Below, piece by piece: positions 1 through 10,977 of a stretch of DNA of 64,000 nt. Under the pieces are notes generated by a model. It was not told where the DNA came from, made no database searches, and saw only the letters and a list, made by a program, of their open reading frames with translations. Position 1 is the first letter of the stretch; every line of letters starts with the position of its first letter. A program made the position numbers and the translations under genes. This stretch comes from Cladocopium goreaui (Eukaryota > Sar > Dinophyceae > Suessiales > Symbiodiniaceae), in contig CAMXCT020002674.1 of assembly GCA_947184155.2 (NCBI GenBank), positions 1-64,000 of the forward strand, given 5' to 3'.

Positions 1-1
1 G

Positions 2-1380
2 AAAACGAAAGCAGCTGCTGCAACCATTCGGAAAATGGGCAAGCTTCCATTTCCAGCCAAACTCAAATCAGGATATATTAAAGCTGCAGGTCATAGCCGA
101 TGGTTATATGGGTCTGAAGTTGCCCCCCGAATAAGAAAGCATTTAATTATTTGAGGACAGCTGTTGTCAATACTGTTTTCCCAAAGAAAAACCGGATGAG
201 ATGCCCTTTGTTGACCATGTCTACATGGGATAATGTTTGGGTTGATCCTTGGGCTATTTGGGTTAGACATGTCTTGCTCACATATAGAAAGTTACCCCGC
301 CGTCAGCCCGACTTGGTGGCAAAAGTTTTTCGTCAAGCCCGACAGATCAAACCTTATGCCATTCGAACTTCCTCTGGCGCTCCAGCGGTTCTGGCCGCTG
401 TCGTTCGGGAATTGGAATGGGAATGGGCCGACGGTTTGTCCTTCAAACGGCCGGGCGATACAGACTTCAAACTCCTCTATGGCAGCAACAAATTTTTCGA
501 CGATGACTTGGAACGATCCGTCAGGCGTTCACTTTTCCGTAGATCCCCAATAAGGCATGACAACTTAGGCGACTCGCGGGACGGTGTGATTAATATGTTC
601 GCGACGCGATTTTTCCTCGACAACGACTTCTCCACTGTAGTACCTGCACCTGGCTTAGTAGAACAACTGCGGAATTTACCAGTCAAACTTGGCCATGCCC
701 AAAATATCATCCAAAATTTCTTAGCCGGATCAATTTTTGACGGGCCCCGTAAATTTAAAGCAGGCCTGGTAAATTCCCGAAAATGCGAACATTGCGATGC
801 AGACGATGATCTCTTGCATATGTCCAAACATTGTCCAACGAATCCGCCGCCGGAAGTTTCAGTGCAAATGCCGGATACGTCATGGACCATGGGTGTTCTA
901 TGGGAAAGCGAGCGAGACATACAGTTCCGTTTACAACAAGACCAACCATTCCAATTTGGCGATTTACCTCCAAAACATGTACTTCAACCGGGCGACCGAA
1001 TTTTTACTGATGGCAGTTTTATTCGCTCAAAGTCGGGTAGACTAGAGTCGGCAGCTTGCTCAGTATATATTCCGCAAATATTGCAACTGGCAAGACCCCT
1101 CCCAGGGCTCGACCAAAGTTCACAAAGAGCCGAGCTGGGAGCGATCTTGCTGGCGTTAAAGGTAACAGACGGAGACGCCCATATTTTTACCGATTGTGCA
1201 ACCATAGTCAAAGGATTTCGTGAACAAAGTCGTAATGCACAAGGCTTTTCATCTTTGCGTTCTTGGGACAATTTTGACTTGTGGACACTCATAGCCGCTG
1301 AAACAAGTTTAAACATCGAACAGTACATGTATCCAAAGTATCAGCTCATGGACGTGACCCAAGTCAAGACCCTGGTTTAA
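2..1380 (+). pseudogene. LINE ORF2 fragment: RT tail, zinc knuckle, RNase H
   Basis: The reading frame beginning at base 2 has an RT-thumb-like segment (IRKMGKLPFPAKLKSGYIKA, then a LYGSE motif) and stops at about 147. Coding continues in another frame from 151. At about 790-835 there is a zinc-knuckle pattern C-x2-C-x8-H-x4-C, as found between RT and RNase H in LINEs. RNase H follows, with the first acidic residue in FTDGSF, the glutamate in QRAELGA and the next aspartate in IFTDCATI. The final motif GNEKADALAK lies at about 1395-1425 but in a third frame, so a second frameshift falls between about 1320 and 1345. Both breaks make the copy nonfunctional. Codons between the breaks are otherwise well preserved, suggesting moderate age. 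Confidence 0.75.
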
Positions 1381-2300
1381 CTGAAGGCAATGAAAAAGCA
1401 GACGCATTAGCTAAGAGTTTATGCCAACGACAGTTCCAACAACATTCTGATCATAGCGTGTGTGATGTCAACTGTATTCTAGCTGTGCAAATTCATTTGA
1501 TCAAGTCCTTTGTGAATAGGAACTTGTTAGCCCAGCCACCGGATCATGATCAGATTGTTGACCGCGCTCTATCTACACTTAAAGTCGCCACAGCTCGTAA
1601 GTGCACTTGCCCACCAAGCCGTAGGATAAGGGGCAAAGCTCCTGCTCCTGCTTTGTGCCGTGGAACTTGTCTAACTACATTGGTAGTAGGGGAGTTGGAG
1701 CGATGTTTCCTGAACTTGCTCAACTCTGGCGCTTTCGTTCCCAATCGCATTTGGGATGCGCTCAAACAACAATATCCCAAATTCAATCAATGGGTGACAC
1801 ATCGAACCGCAGTTGTCCAAGGGTTAGATGTCTCAAATTCACCTGTACCTAAAGCTGTTAGCTCTCCGCATTGCGCTGATGCCATTCACCGGTTTATGCG
1901 CGAAGCGTATTGGTGCAGTGGAACATCGCCAATCACTGCTTTTACCCCGTGGTCCATTGTTTTGATTGACTTTATCTCAAGGTTGGGTTTTGTTTCTCCC
2001 CTTTTTAACCAAGATATGGGCTTTGGACGACTAATACATCGATGTCATCGCTACCTTAAAGATTTAATCTCTGAGGCATTGCCGGACATTGACACTTCAG
2101 TTATCAACAATACGTTAGGCTCTTCCTTTGGGTTACGGTGTCAGGTAGCTCTAGGCATCCACCTGGTCCCTGTCAATCCCACCAATGTCTGGTCAATATA
2201 TGTACAAGCTTGCCTCTATTGCTCCAGCTCTTTTCTTGACGGCAAGAAATTCCGCTCTAGCTGGAAACCAGATTGGGGGTGCTTTGACACCCGGATGTGA
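1323..2300 (+). pseudogene. LINE ORF2 C-terminal extension after RNase H
   Basis: Reading in the frame that restores the last RNase H motif (GNEKADALAK near 1395) gives an open frame to the stop at 2300. The approximately 280 residues after the RNase H domain have no recognisable motif. They hold a Cys-containing stretch (KCTCPPSRR) and several hydrophobic segments. The extension is plausibly the C-terminal tail of the same LINE protein, because the frame is continuous with RNase H and ends shortly before the A-run. It has no independent start and should not be read as a separate host gene. Confidence 0.55.
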
Positions 2301-2382
2301 GCTGCTGTCGCGAATTGCACGCTTTTGTTAGTTTCTGTCTGAGTGCCTGTAAGGCTTTAAATTGCAATGGGAAAAAAAAGTA

Positions 2383-2660
2383 GATGCAAGCGTGGCATGA
2401 AAGTCAAACGGTAAAAAGTGCGGGAAAACTGAGATTTTTAACGTCAGATGCAAACGTTCAAGAATTGATGTAAAATTACGACTTTGTCCATTTTGAAACG
2501 TCAAGAACAACCGTTTCGCGCGAAAAAAACTTGTGTAAAATTGCGATTTTATAAGGTCAGGCGCAACCCTTTCAGGCAAAATGACTGTCCAAGGTCAAAA
2601 ATTGCTTTCGCACGATATGATGGCCGAACGTCAAAAACTTACGTAGAACCGCGATTTTTT
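2383..2660. repeat. Degenerate ~60-bp leader repeats (copy A)
   Basis: Several imperfect units share the phrases GTAAAATTGCGATTTT and GGTCAGGCGCAACCCTTT, each followed by a short spacer. Matching sequence, slightly better preserved, occurs at 8588-8890. No protein-coding signal was seen. Confidence 0.65.
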
Positions 2661-4240
2661 GAAGTGTGTAAAAGCTGCTCTGTGGAATCGTTTTTTCTGT
2701 GGGAAAGCGTCTGTGTGTAAAGGCTTCTCTGTGTAAAAGCTTCTGTGCGTAAAAGCCTCCGTGTGTACAAGCTTCTGTGTGTAAAGGCGTCTGTGTGTAA
2801 AAGCTCCTGTGCTCAAAAAGCTTCTCTGTGGAAAAGCTTGTGTGTGTGTAAAAGTTTCTGTGTGTAAAGGATTCTCTGTGTAAAGGCTTCTCTGTGTCAA
2901 AGCTTCTGTGATTCCCTGAAAAACAATCTGTGTCTAAAAGCTTCTGTGTGTATAGGCGTGTGTATGTCAAAGCGTATCTGGGTAAATGCTTCTGTGTGGA
3001 AAGGCATCTGTGTTCAAAAGCTTCTGTGTGTAGAAGCATGTGCCGCATCTGTGTGGAGAACTTTTGTGTAAATGCCTCTATGTGTAAAGACATGTCTGTG
3101 TAAAAGCTTGGGCATTTACGTGTTTAAAGTTTCTGTGCGTATGAGATTGTAGAAGCTGCTCTGTGCAAAGGCCTCTCTCTGTGTAAAAGCTTCGGTGTGT
3201 AAAAGCTGTTCTGTGTAAACCCTGCTCTGTGAACAAGCTTCTATGCGTAAAAGGGTCTGTGTGTAAAAGCTCTGTGTGTAAAGGCGTGCGTGTAAAGCTT
3301 TTGTGTGTGTGTGTATACAGCTTTTGTGTGTGTAAATGCTTCTGTGTAAACAAGATGCTGTATAGAGGCTTCTCTGTGTAAAAGCTTGTTCTATGAACAA
3401 GCTTCTATGCGTAAAAGCGTCTGTGTGTAAATGCGCCGTGTGTATGAAAAGCTTTTGTGCGTGCAAATGCTTCTGTGTATAAAAAGATGCTCTGTTTAGA
3501 CGCTTCTTTGTGTAAAAGCTTCTCTGTGTAGAGCTTCCGCGTGAAAACCTCTGTGCGTAAAAGCTTCTCTGTGTAAAGGCCTCTCTGCGTCAAAGCTTCG
3601 GTGTGTAAAAGCTGCTCCACGAAACGCTGCTCTGTGAAAACAAACCTGACTGTAAAAGCTGGTCCGCGCAAAGGGTTCTCTGTGTGAAAGCTGCTGTATG
3701 TAAAAACCGTTTGTGCTCAAAGTTCCTTCCCGCAAACGCTTGTCTGTGAAAAAGCTTCTCTGTGCAAAACCTTCTCTGTGCAAAAGCTTCTGTGTGTGTG
3801 TGTGTAAAAGCTGCTCTGTTTAAAGGCTTCTCTGAGTAAAAGCTTCTGCGTGTAAAAGCTTCTGTTTGTAAAGGCATCTCTGTGGAAAAGCTTTCTTGTG
3901 AAAAGGCTGTAAAAGTTTCTGTGTCTAAAAGCTTCTTTTTGTAAGGCGTGTGTGTGCAAAAGCTCCTGTGTGTAAAAGCTTGGGCATCTGCGCGTTAAAG
4001 TTCCTGTGTGTAAAAACTTCTTTGTGAAAAAGCGTCTGTGTGTAAAGCTGCTCTGTGTAAAGGCTTCATGTGGTAAGGCTTCTTTAGAAAACGTTTTTCT
4101 GCGTAAAAGCTTATATGTAAAAGCGCGTGTGTGCAGAAGCGTTTGCGTAAAAGCTGCTCTGTGTAAATCCCTCTCTGTGTCAAGGCTTCTGTGTGTAAAA
4201 TCTTCTCTGTGTAATTTTTTCGCTGTGTAAAAACAACATG
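2660..4240. repeat. 16-bp minisatellite, GTGTGTAAAAGCTTCT type (copy A)
   Basis: About 100 degenerate units of roughly 16 bp, consensus GTGTGTAAAAGCTTCT with common variants ending GCTGCT or GGCTTC. Many units carry a HindIII site (AAGCTT). On the minus strand the unit has no stop in any frame, so it yields long spurious frames rich in FTHRSFYTEKLLHTEA. Because 16 is not a multiple of 3, three units make a 16-residue peptide period. No start context or independent support for translation was seen. Confidence 0.9.
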
Positions 4241-4329
4241 TCTTTTGATTCTGACTGTCGCTCAGGTGCCAGCCCGAGAGCAAACCTTGTGGGGGGACAA
4301 AAACAGGCATGAAATTGTGGACATATGAC

Positions 4330-4445
4330 ATTCGATTCGCATCAGCTATCATTCATCATCATCTCCATCGCCATTCATCCTCGTCATCGTCATCGCCATC
4401 ATCATTGTCGTCATCATCATCGCCATCGCCATTAATTTTGTGTAT
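4330..4445. repeat. CAT/CGT trinucleotide microsatellite (copy A)
   Basis: Imperfect run of CAT, CGT and CGC triplets following the 16-bp array. It is matched at 10705-10795 in copy B and followed in both by the same unique bridge. Confidence 0.85.
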
Positions 4446-4599
4446 TATCTTCTCGTCTCCTCCCTCCTGCTTTCTTTCATGCCACGCTGTCGTCTAGTGT
4501 TTTTATCCATGTGCGAGTGCCATATCATTTTTTGAAGCAAAACTAGTTGTTCTTCAATCTCTCCGTTCCGTCATTAGAACAATTCTTCAAACTTTGCAG

Positions 4600-5615
4600 C
4601 ATTCTGTTGTTCAATGTTCTTGGAACCTTGCCTGGGCAACTGTTCTTGAACACGTTGCTTTACACTTGTTTATCGGAACCTTGCTTGGGAACCTGTTCTT
4701 GGGAGCCTATTCTTAGGAACCTGCTCTTGGGAGCATTGCCTGGCAACCTGTTCTTGGGAGCTCTCTCTTGGGAACCTGTTCTTGGAAACTTTGCCTGCTT
4801 GCTTCAAACCTGTTCATTGGGACCTTGCTCGGGAACCTGTTTTTCGTAACTTTGCTTGGGAACCTTGTTTAGGAACCTGTCCTTCGGAACCTTGCTTGGG
4901 ATTCTGTTCTTGCTTCGAACCTTGCTTGCAGATGTTCTTCGAAATTTCGCTTTGCAAGTTGCTCTTGGAAAGCTGTTCCTGGGAACATGAGCAACTTGAA
5001 ACTATGCTTGGGAACGTGTTCGTGGGAACCGCGCTGACAACCTATTGCTCGGAACCTTCCTAGAGAATTTGCTCTTGGAACCTGAACCTGTTCTTGGGAA
5101 CCTGTTCTTGCGAAGCTTGCTTGCAAACCTGTCCTTGAGAACCTTGCTTGGGGACCCGTTCGTGGAAACCTTGCTCGGGAACCTGTTCCCAAGGACCTTG
5201 CTTGGTAACCTTGCTACCCTTCAAGGAAACCTGTTCTTGGAACCATTGCTTGGGAACTTGAGGCACTGTTCTTGGAACCCTTGCTTGTGAACCTGTTGTT
5301 GCGAACCTTGCTTGGGAACCTGGTCTTGCGAACCTTGGTTGGAAACCTGTTCCCAGGAACCTTGCCTGGAAACCCTTGCTTGCAAACCTATTCCTGGAAA
5401 CCTTTTTTGCAACCTTTTCTTGGAAATCTGTTCCTGGGAACCTTGCTTGGGAACCTGTTCCTGGCAACCCTTGCTTGGCAACTGTTTCTGGAACCCTTGC
5501 TTGGGAACGTTGCCTGGGAACTTGTTCTTGGGAACCTGGCTTAGGGATCGTTCCTGGCAACCTTGCGTGCGAACCTGTTCCTAGAAAATATGCTTGGAAA
5601 TCTTGTTCTTTGGGT
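4600..5615. repeat. 27-bp minisatellite, first array (copy A)
   Basis: Alternating half-units of 13 bp (ACCTTGCTTGGGA) and 14 bp (ACCTGTTCTTGGGA) give a 27-bp dimer. Since 27 is divisible by 3 and the unit has no stop codon, plus-strand frames stay open for hundreds of bases, reading for example GNLAWEPVP, GTLLGNLFL or EPCLGTCSW. These are treated as repeat artefacts. Confidence 0.9.
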
Positions 5616-5650
5616 GGCTGAAGACCCCAAGCTTATGCTGTTGGGAAAAA
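5616..5650 (+). repeat. Conserved array-end motif, copy 1
   Basis: About 35 bp starting GGCTGAAGACCCC and including AAGCTTATGCTGTTGGG. Related copies lie at 6909-6944, 12027-12066 and 14293-14328, each at the end of a 27-bp array. Confidence 0.75.
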
Positions 5651-5885
5651 ACGTTCCCAAGCAAGTTCCCGGGAAGAGGCTCCCAAGCAGGTATCCAGGG
5701 AGAGGTTCCCAAGCAAGGTTAAGTTCTTAGGAGCCGCTTGCAAGTACGGTACCCAAAAAACGGTTCCCAAGCAAGGTCCCAGGAACCGTTTCCAAGCAAG
5801 GTTCCAAGCAGGAACCATGCTCGCAGGAACAGGTTCTCAAGTAAGCGTTCCCAGGAAGAGCTGGTTCATGCTGGTTCCAAAGCAT
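5651..5885. repeat. Inverted segment of the 27-bp array (copy A)
   Basis: The 27-bp unit is read here as its reverse complement (GGTTCCCAAGCAAGG), flanked on both sides by forward-orientation units. The array thus contains a head-to-head and a tail-to-tail junction. The same arrangement occurs at 12067-12260. Confidence 0.8.
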
Positions 5886-6780
5886 AATTTCCAGGAGCAA
5901 CTGGGAACCTTTGCTTGCGAACTTCTTCCTGGGAACCTTGCTTGAGAACCTCTTCCTAGCAACCTTGCTTGAGGAGCTGTTCCTGGGAACCTTGCTTGGG
6001 AACCTTTTCCTGGAAACATTGCTTGGGAACGCGATTGGGAACCTTACTTGTGAACCTGTTCTTGGGAACCTTGTACGGGTACCTGTTCCTGGGAACCTGT
6101 GGCTGGGAACCTTTGCTTGGGAACTTCTTCCTGAAAACATTGCTTGGGAACCAGCTTGCTGGGAACCTTGCTTGGGCACCTCTTCCTGGAAACCTCTTCC
6201 TGGAAACACTTGTTTGAAAACCTGTTCTGGGAACCTTGTTTTGCTTGGAAAAACATGGTCCTGGAAATCTTGCTTGGGAAACGGTTCCGGAAACCTTGAA
6301 AACGGTTCCCGAAACGCGGGAACCTCTTCCTGAGAACCTTGCTTGGAAGGAGCCCTTGCTTGGGAATCTGTTGCTGGGAACCCTTGCCTGGAAACCCTTG
6401 CTTGGGAACCTGTTCCTGGGAACCTTGCTTGGAACCTCTTGGGAACCTTGCCTGGGAACCTCTGCCTGAAAACCTTCCTCTTGGTAACCTCTTTCTGGGA
6501 ACCCTGCTTGGGAACCTCTTGCTGGGAACCCTTGCTTGGGAATCTGTTCCTGCTAACCTTGCCTGGGAACCTTCCTTTTTTAATACCTTGCTGGGAACCT
6601 CTTCCTGGGAACCTTGCTTGGGAACCTTGCTTGGGAACCTGGGAACCTTGCTTGAGAACCTCTTGCTGGGAACCCTTGCTTGGGAACCTGTTCCTGGGAA
6701 CCTTACTTGGGAGCCTGTTCCTGGGAAGACTGCTTAGAAACTTTGCTTGGGAACCTCTTCCTCGCAACCCGGTTCCCAAC
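5886..6780. repeat. 27-bp minisatellite, second array (copy A)
   Basis: Forward-orientation 27-bp units (ACCTTGCTTGGGA alternating with ACCTGTTCCTGGGA or ACCTCTTCCTGGGA), ending in a short unique leader (CTGCTCCGACCTGCTCCGG, about 6880) to the end motif. Confidence 0.9.
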
Positions 6781-6908
6781 CTTGCGCCGTGCGGATCTGG
6801 CTGCTCCGAGGGATTCTCTTGGAAAAGGAAACCCTTCCAGGGAACCCTCCAGGGAACCCGGTTCCCAGCGGATTTGGCTGCTCCGACCTGCTCCGGAACC
6901 TTTACTAT

Positions 6909-6944
6909 GGCTGAAGACCCCAAGCTTACGCTGTTGGGGAAAAA
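6909..6944 (+). repeat. Conserved array-end motif, copy 2
   Basis: GGCTGAAGACCCC followed by AAGCTTACGCTGTTGGGG. It also forms the outer arm of the adjacent foldback repeat, because CCCCAACAGCG recurs at 7144-7154. Confidence 0.75.
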
Positions 6945-7154
6945 TGTTACCAAAACCAACAAAACGACTAACCAAAAACAAAAAAAAAACAAAAAAAACA
7001 AGTCAATGAGCCAGAGGATACTGTGCAGGCATAGTTATGTTTTTTTTTGTATATTTTGTTTTTTTTTTGGTTTTTTGGTTAGTCGTTTTGTTGGTTTTTA
7101 CATCGAGAAAAGGCCAAAAAGCAAAAATAAGCCCAAAGAGTATCCCCAACAGCG
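6929..7154. repeat. Foldback (inverted) repeat
   Basis: An inner arm of about 27 bp at 6952-6978, containing CCAACAAAACGACTAACC, is exactly complementary to 7072-7098, and A-rich/T-rich flanks extend the pairing. An outer 11-bp arm (CGCTGTTGGGG at 6929-6939) pairs with 7144-7154. The loop region (about 7000-7040) has no recognisable gene. It could be a MITE-like foldback element or the trace of an inverted duplication of the array end. Confidence 0.75.
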
Positions 7155-7369
7155 AGAAACAAAAACAGTTGCCAAACACGCAATGAGTGAAGTATGTTTG
7201 TTGCCCCGCCCTTTTTACTCTAGAGGTCGGGCGTGCAAGGTGCAATCACAGCACAAACACTTTATGAAACAAAGCTTTTCCAAAAGCGTTTGCAATACTG
7301 TGGCCAATATGCCCGAAGCTCGTGCGAAGAGTTTTCTTCCCAAAGAACTGCTGTCCGCCTCACTCTTCA

Positions 7370-7960
7370 CTTCATCTACCTAACATACATCATCCACATC
7401 TCTTATGTCCTTTACATCTTCTATACCATCTTCTACACCATCTTCTCTAAATCTACATCTGCCTCTACACCATCATCATCATCACCACCTACATCTGTCT
7501 CACCTACATAATCTACACCACCTACACATTTCTCCATCAACATCATCTATATGATATGACATACTTTATCTACAACACATACAGTACCTACATCATCATC
7601 ACCTACATCACTACATCCTCTACATCACCCACATCACCTACATCTTCTGCACCACCTTCCCTACATCATCATCATCATCACCACCACCATCATCCTCATC
7701 CTCCTCCTCCTCCTCCTCCTCCTCCTCATCCTCATCATCATCATCATCATCCATCTCACCTACACCATCTACATCACCTACACAATCTTTTTCCATCAGC
7801 CTCATCTACATGACATACATCATCTACAACGCATACATGACCTACATCATCATCTATACCACTGCATCCTCTACATCACCTACATCTTCAAGCCTATCCA
7901 ACCTTACATCACTTACAACATCATCCTCATCATCTACAACATAGACAACATCACCTACAT
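7370..7960. repeat. CTACAT/CATCAT low-complexity tract
   Basis: Degenerate repeats of CTACATC and CAT, with a (CTC)n/(CAT)n core at about 7660-7760. Open frames through it encode His, Pro or Ser runs and carry no gene signal. 7155-7370 is a short spacer with nothing recognisable. Confidence 0.85.
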
Positions 7961-7968
7961 CAGCTACA

Positions 7969-8175
7969 GGTGATCAACTTCAAGGGAACTCCTACAAAAC
8001 TTGAAAAATGTCATTTACACAGGAGTTGACTTGCAGGTGATCCACTTCTACTTGAACTCCTACAAGACTCCTGCCTGCAAGGTCATTTGCACAGAAATTG
8101 TTACACAGGAGTTGTTACACAGGAGTTCAGCTAACTTCCAGGGGATCAAATTGTATGTGAACCCCTGCAAAATCA
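7969..8175. repeat. Degenerate ~67-100-bp tandem repeat
   Basis: Three related units begin at about 7969 (GGTGATCAACTT), 8036 (GGTGATCCACTT) and 8139 (GGGGATCAAATT). They share AACTCCTACAA and ACACAGGAGTT phrases. Confidence 0.6.
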
Positions 8176-8255
8176 GACTTCTCCAGTTCTTCTATTTCTC
8201 TCTGGCGGCAGCGACAGCCAGGCGGTGGCTTACGAAACGTTAGCCCCTGCGGCGT

Positions 8256-8520
8256 GTCGGACACCCAAACGTGTGGCGACATGCGGGTCTTGTTTGTCCT
8301 TGGGCAACCCTCTGCGGAGATCGTGCATGTCGGATGGGCAAACATGTGGTGTGGTGAAAGGCGAAACTTCTTTGCCCGCAGCAACCGTCTGCGGAGATCA
8401 TGCGTTTCGAACGCCCAAACATGTGGTGGAATGTGAATTTCTTTTGGGCACGGGCAACCCTCTGCAGAGATCGCGCTGGTCGGACACCCAAACACGTGGC
8501 AAAATGCAAATTTGATAGAA
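8256..8520. repeat. ~75-bp tandem repeat, about 3.4 copies
   Basis: Units start at about 8256, 8329, 8404 and 8479 (spacings 73, 75 and 75 bp). They share GTCGGACACCCAAAC and CAACCCTCTGCGGAGATC phrases. No coding support. Confidence 0.75.
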
Positions 8521-8587
8521 CCCGGCGCAGCCCCTTCGCACGAAATGAGGGTCAACCATCAACAACAAAATTGTGATTTTGAAAGTT

Positions 8588-8890
8588 CAGATGCAAGCGT
8601 GGCATGAAAGTCAAACGGCAATAGCTGTGGGAAAACTGAGATCTTTTAACGTCAGATGCAAATCAAGAATTGATGTAAAATTGCCACTTTATCCATTTTG
8701 GAACGTCAGGCACAACCGTTTCGCGCGAAATAAAGCTGGTGTAAAATTGCGATTTTACAAGGTCAGGCGCAACCCTTTTACGCAAACTGATTGTCCAACG
8801 TCAAAAATTGCGATTTTCCAACGCTGGGTGCAACCCTTTTGCACGATATGATGGCCGAACGTCAATAACTTACGTAAAATTGCGATTTTT
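8588..8890. repeat. ~60-bp leader repeats (copy B)
   Basis: Counterpart of 2383-2660, with units carrying GTAAAATTGCGATTTT and GGTCAGGCGCAACCCTTT. Confidence 0.65.
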
Positions 8891-8894
8891 GAAG

Positions 8895-10612
8895 TGTGTA
8901 AAAGCTGCTCTGTGGAATCGGTTTTTCTGTGGGAAAGCGTCTGTGTGTAAAGGCTTCTCTGTGTAAAAGCTTCTGTGCGTAAAAGCCTCCGTGTGTACAA
9001 GCTTCTGTGTGTAAAGGCGTCTGTGTGCAAAAGCTCCTGTTCTCAAAAGCTTCTCTGTGTAAAAGCTTCTGTGGAAAAGCTTGTGTGTGTGTGTGTGTAA
9101 AAGCTTCTGTGTAAAAGATTCTCCGTGTAAAGGCTTCTCTGTGTCAAAGCTTCTGTGATTCTTTGAAAAACCATCTGTGTCTAAATGCTTCTGTGTGTAT
9201 AGGCGTGTATATGTCAAAGCATCTCTGGGTAAATGCTTCTGTGTGGAAAGGCACCTGTGTTCAAAAGCTTCTGTGTGTAGAAGCACTTGCCGCATCTGTG
9301 TGAAGAACTTTTGTGTAAATGTCTTATGTGTAAAGACCTGTCTGCGTAAACGCTTGGGCATGTGCGTGTTTAAAGTTTCTGTGTGTATAAGATTGTATAA
9401 GCTGCTCTGTGCAAAGGCCTCTCTCTGTGTAAAAGCTTCGGTGTGTAAAAGCTGCTCTGTGTAAACCCTGCTCTGCGCACAAGCTTCTATGCGTAAAAGC
9501 GTCTGTGTGTAAAAGCTCTGTGTGTAAAGGCGTGTGTGTAAAGCTTTTGTGTGTGTGTGTAAAGCTTTTGTGTGTGTGTGTGTAAATGCTTCTGTGTATA
9601 AAAAATGCTCTGTGTAGAGGCTCTCTGTGTAAAAGCTTGTCTGTGTAAAGCTTATGTGTAAAAACTTCTGTGCGTAAAAGCCTGGGGGCGTCTGTGTGCA
9701 AAAGCTGCTCTGTGCATCTCTGTGTAAAAGTGTCTGTGTGTAAAAGCTGCTCTGTGTAAAGGCCTCTCTGCGTCAAACCTTCGGTCTGTAAGCTCTGTGA
9801 ACAAGCTTCTATGTGTAAAAGCGTCTGTGTGTGAAAGTTCTGTTTGTATGTAAAGCTGTTGTGCGTGTAAATGCTTCTGTGTATAAAAAGATGCTCTGTT
9901 TAGATGCTTCTCTGTGTAGAAGCTTCTCTGTGTAAAGCTTCCGTGTGAAAACCGTCAAAGCCTCTCTGTGTAAAGGCCTCTCTGCGTCAAAGCTGCTCCG
10001 CATAAACGCTGCTCTGTGAAAACAAACCTGAGTGTAAAAGGTGGTCCGCGCAAAGGCTTCTCTGTGTGAAAGCTGCTGTATGTAAAAACCGTTTGTGCTC
10101 AAAGTTCCTTCCCGCAAACGCTTGTCTGTGAAAAAGCTTCTCTGTGCAAAACCTTCTCTGTGCAAAAGCTTCTGTGTGTGTGTGTGTAAAAGCTGCTCTG
10201 TTTAAAGGCTTCTCTGAGTAAAAGCTTCTGTGCGTAAAAACTTCTGTTTGTAAAGGCATCTCTGTGCAAAAGCTTCTGTGCAAAAGCTTTCTTGTGAAAA
10301 GGCTGTAAAAGTTTCTGTGTCTAAAAGCTTCTTTTTGTAAGGCGTGTGTGTGCAAAAGCCCCTGTGTGTAAAAGCTTGGGCATCTGCGCGTTAAAGTTCC
10401 TGTGTGTAAAAACTTCTTTGTGAAAAAGCGTCCGTGTGTAAAGCTGCTCTGTGTAAAGGCTTCATGTGGTAAGGCTCCTTTAGAAAAGGCTTTTCTGTGT
10501 AAAAGCTTCTGTATGTAAAAGCGTCTGTGTGCAAAAGCGTCTGTGTAAAAGCTGCTCTGTGTAAATCCCTCTGTGTAAAGGCTTCTGTGTGTAAAATCTT
10601 CTCTGTGTATTT
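8895..10612. repeat. 16-bp minisatellite (copy B)
   Basis: Same GTGTGTAAAAGCTTCT family as 2660-4240, about 105 degenerate units with embedded short (GT)n runs. Minus-strand frames are open only because the unit lacks stops. Confidence 0.9.
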
Positions 10613-10704
10613 TTTTCGCTGTGCCAGCCCTGGAGCAAATCCTCTGCGGGGACAATACAGGCATGAAATCGTGGATATATGACATTTGACCCGCGTCAGC
10701 TATC

Positions 10705-10795
10705 ATTCATCATCATCTCCATGGCCATTCATCCTCGTCATCGTCATCGCCATCATCATTGTCGTCATCATCATCACCATCATCATTTTTCTTGT
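10705..10795. repeat. CAT/CGT trinucleotide microsatellite (copy B)
   Basis: Counterpart of 4330-4445, followed by the same unique bridge (about 10796-10975). Confidence 0.85.
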
Positions 10796-10977
10796 GTATT
10801 ATCTTCTCGTCTCCTCCCTCCTGCTTTCTTTCATGCCACGCTGTCGTCTAGTGTTTTTATCCATGTGCGAGTGCCATATCATTTTTCGAAGCAAAACTAG
10901 TTGTTCTTCAATCTCTCCATTCCGTTATTAGAACAATTCTTCAAACTTTGCAGTATTCTTTCTGTTGTTCAATGTTC

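Larger units (their letters stand above)
1..2379 (+). mobile_element. 3' portion of a non-LTR (LINE) retrotransposon
   Basis: The coding remains on this strand run in the order RT C-terminal segment, Cys/His knuckle, RNase H domain and an unidentified C-terminal extension. That is the usual order at the 3' half of a LINE ORF2 of the RNase H-bearing clades. After the last stop near 2300 there is a short untranslated tail ending in eight A residues (2372-2379), a plausible 3' end. The duplicated satellite block starts immediately after it. The 5' part lies outside the window. Several frame breaks show that this copy is dead. The family call rests on domain order and motifs, not on a database match. 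Confidence 0.75.
2380..6945. repeat. Duplicated satellite block, copy A
   Basis: This 4.6-kb block has the same order of parts as 8586-14330: a leader of short repeats, a 16-bp minisatellite, a CAT-rich microsatellite, a unique ~120-bp bridge, a 27-bp minisatellite with an inverted segment, and an end motif. The leader (from GATGCAAGCGTGGCATGAAA at 2383) and the bridge (about 4440-4640) align almost base for base with copy B at 8586 and 10800-11000. The two copies are therefore one duplicated unit and not independent satellites. No host gene is visible inside; long open frames here are by-products of stop-free repeat units. Confidence 0.85.

Noticed and set aside
2631-4352. Long minus-strand frames rich in FTHRSFYTEKLL across the 16-bp array
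   Set aside because: The repeat unit has no stop on that strand; frames follow the 16-bp period, have no start context and recur in copy B.
5727-7001. 424-codon minus-strand frame across the 27-bp array
   Set aside because: It arises from a stop-free repeat read in both orientations, not from a gene.
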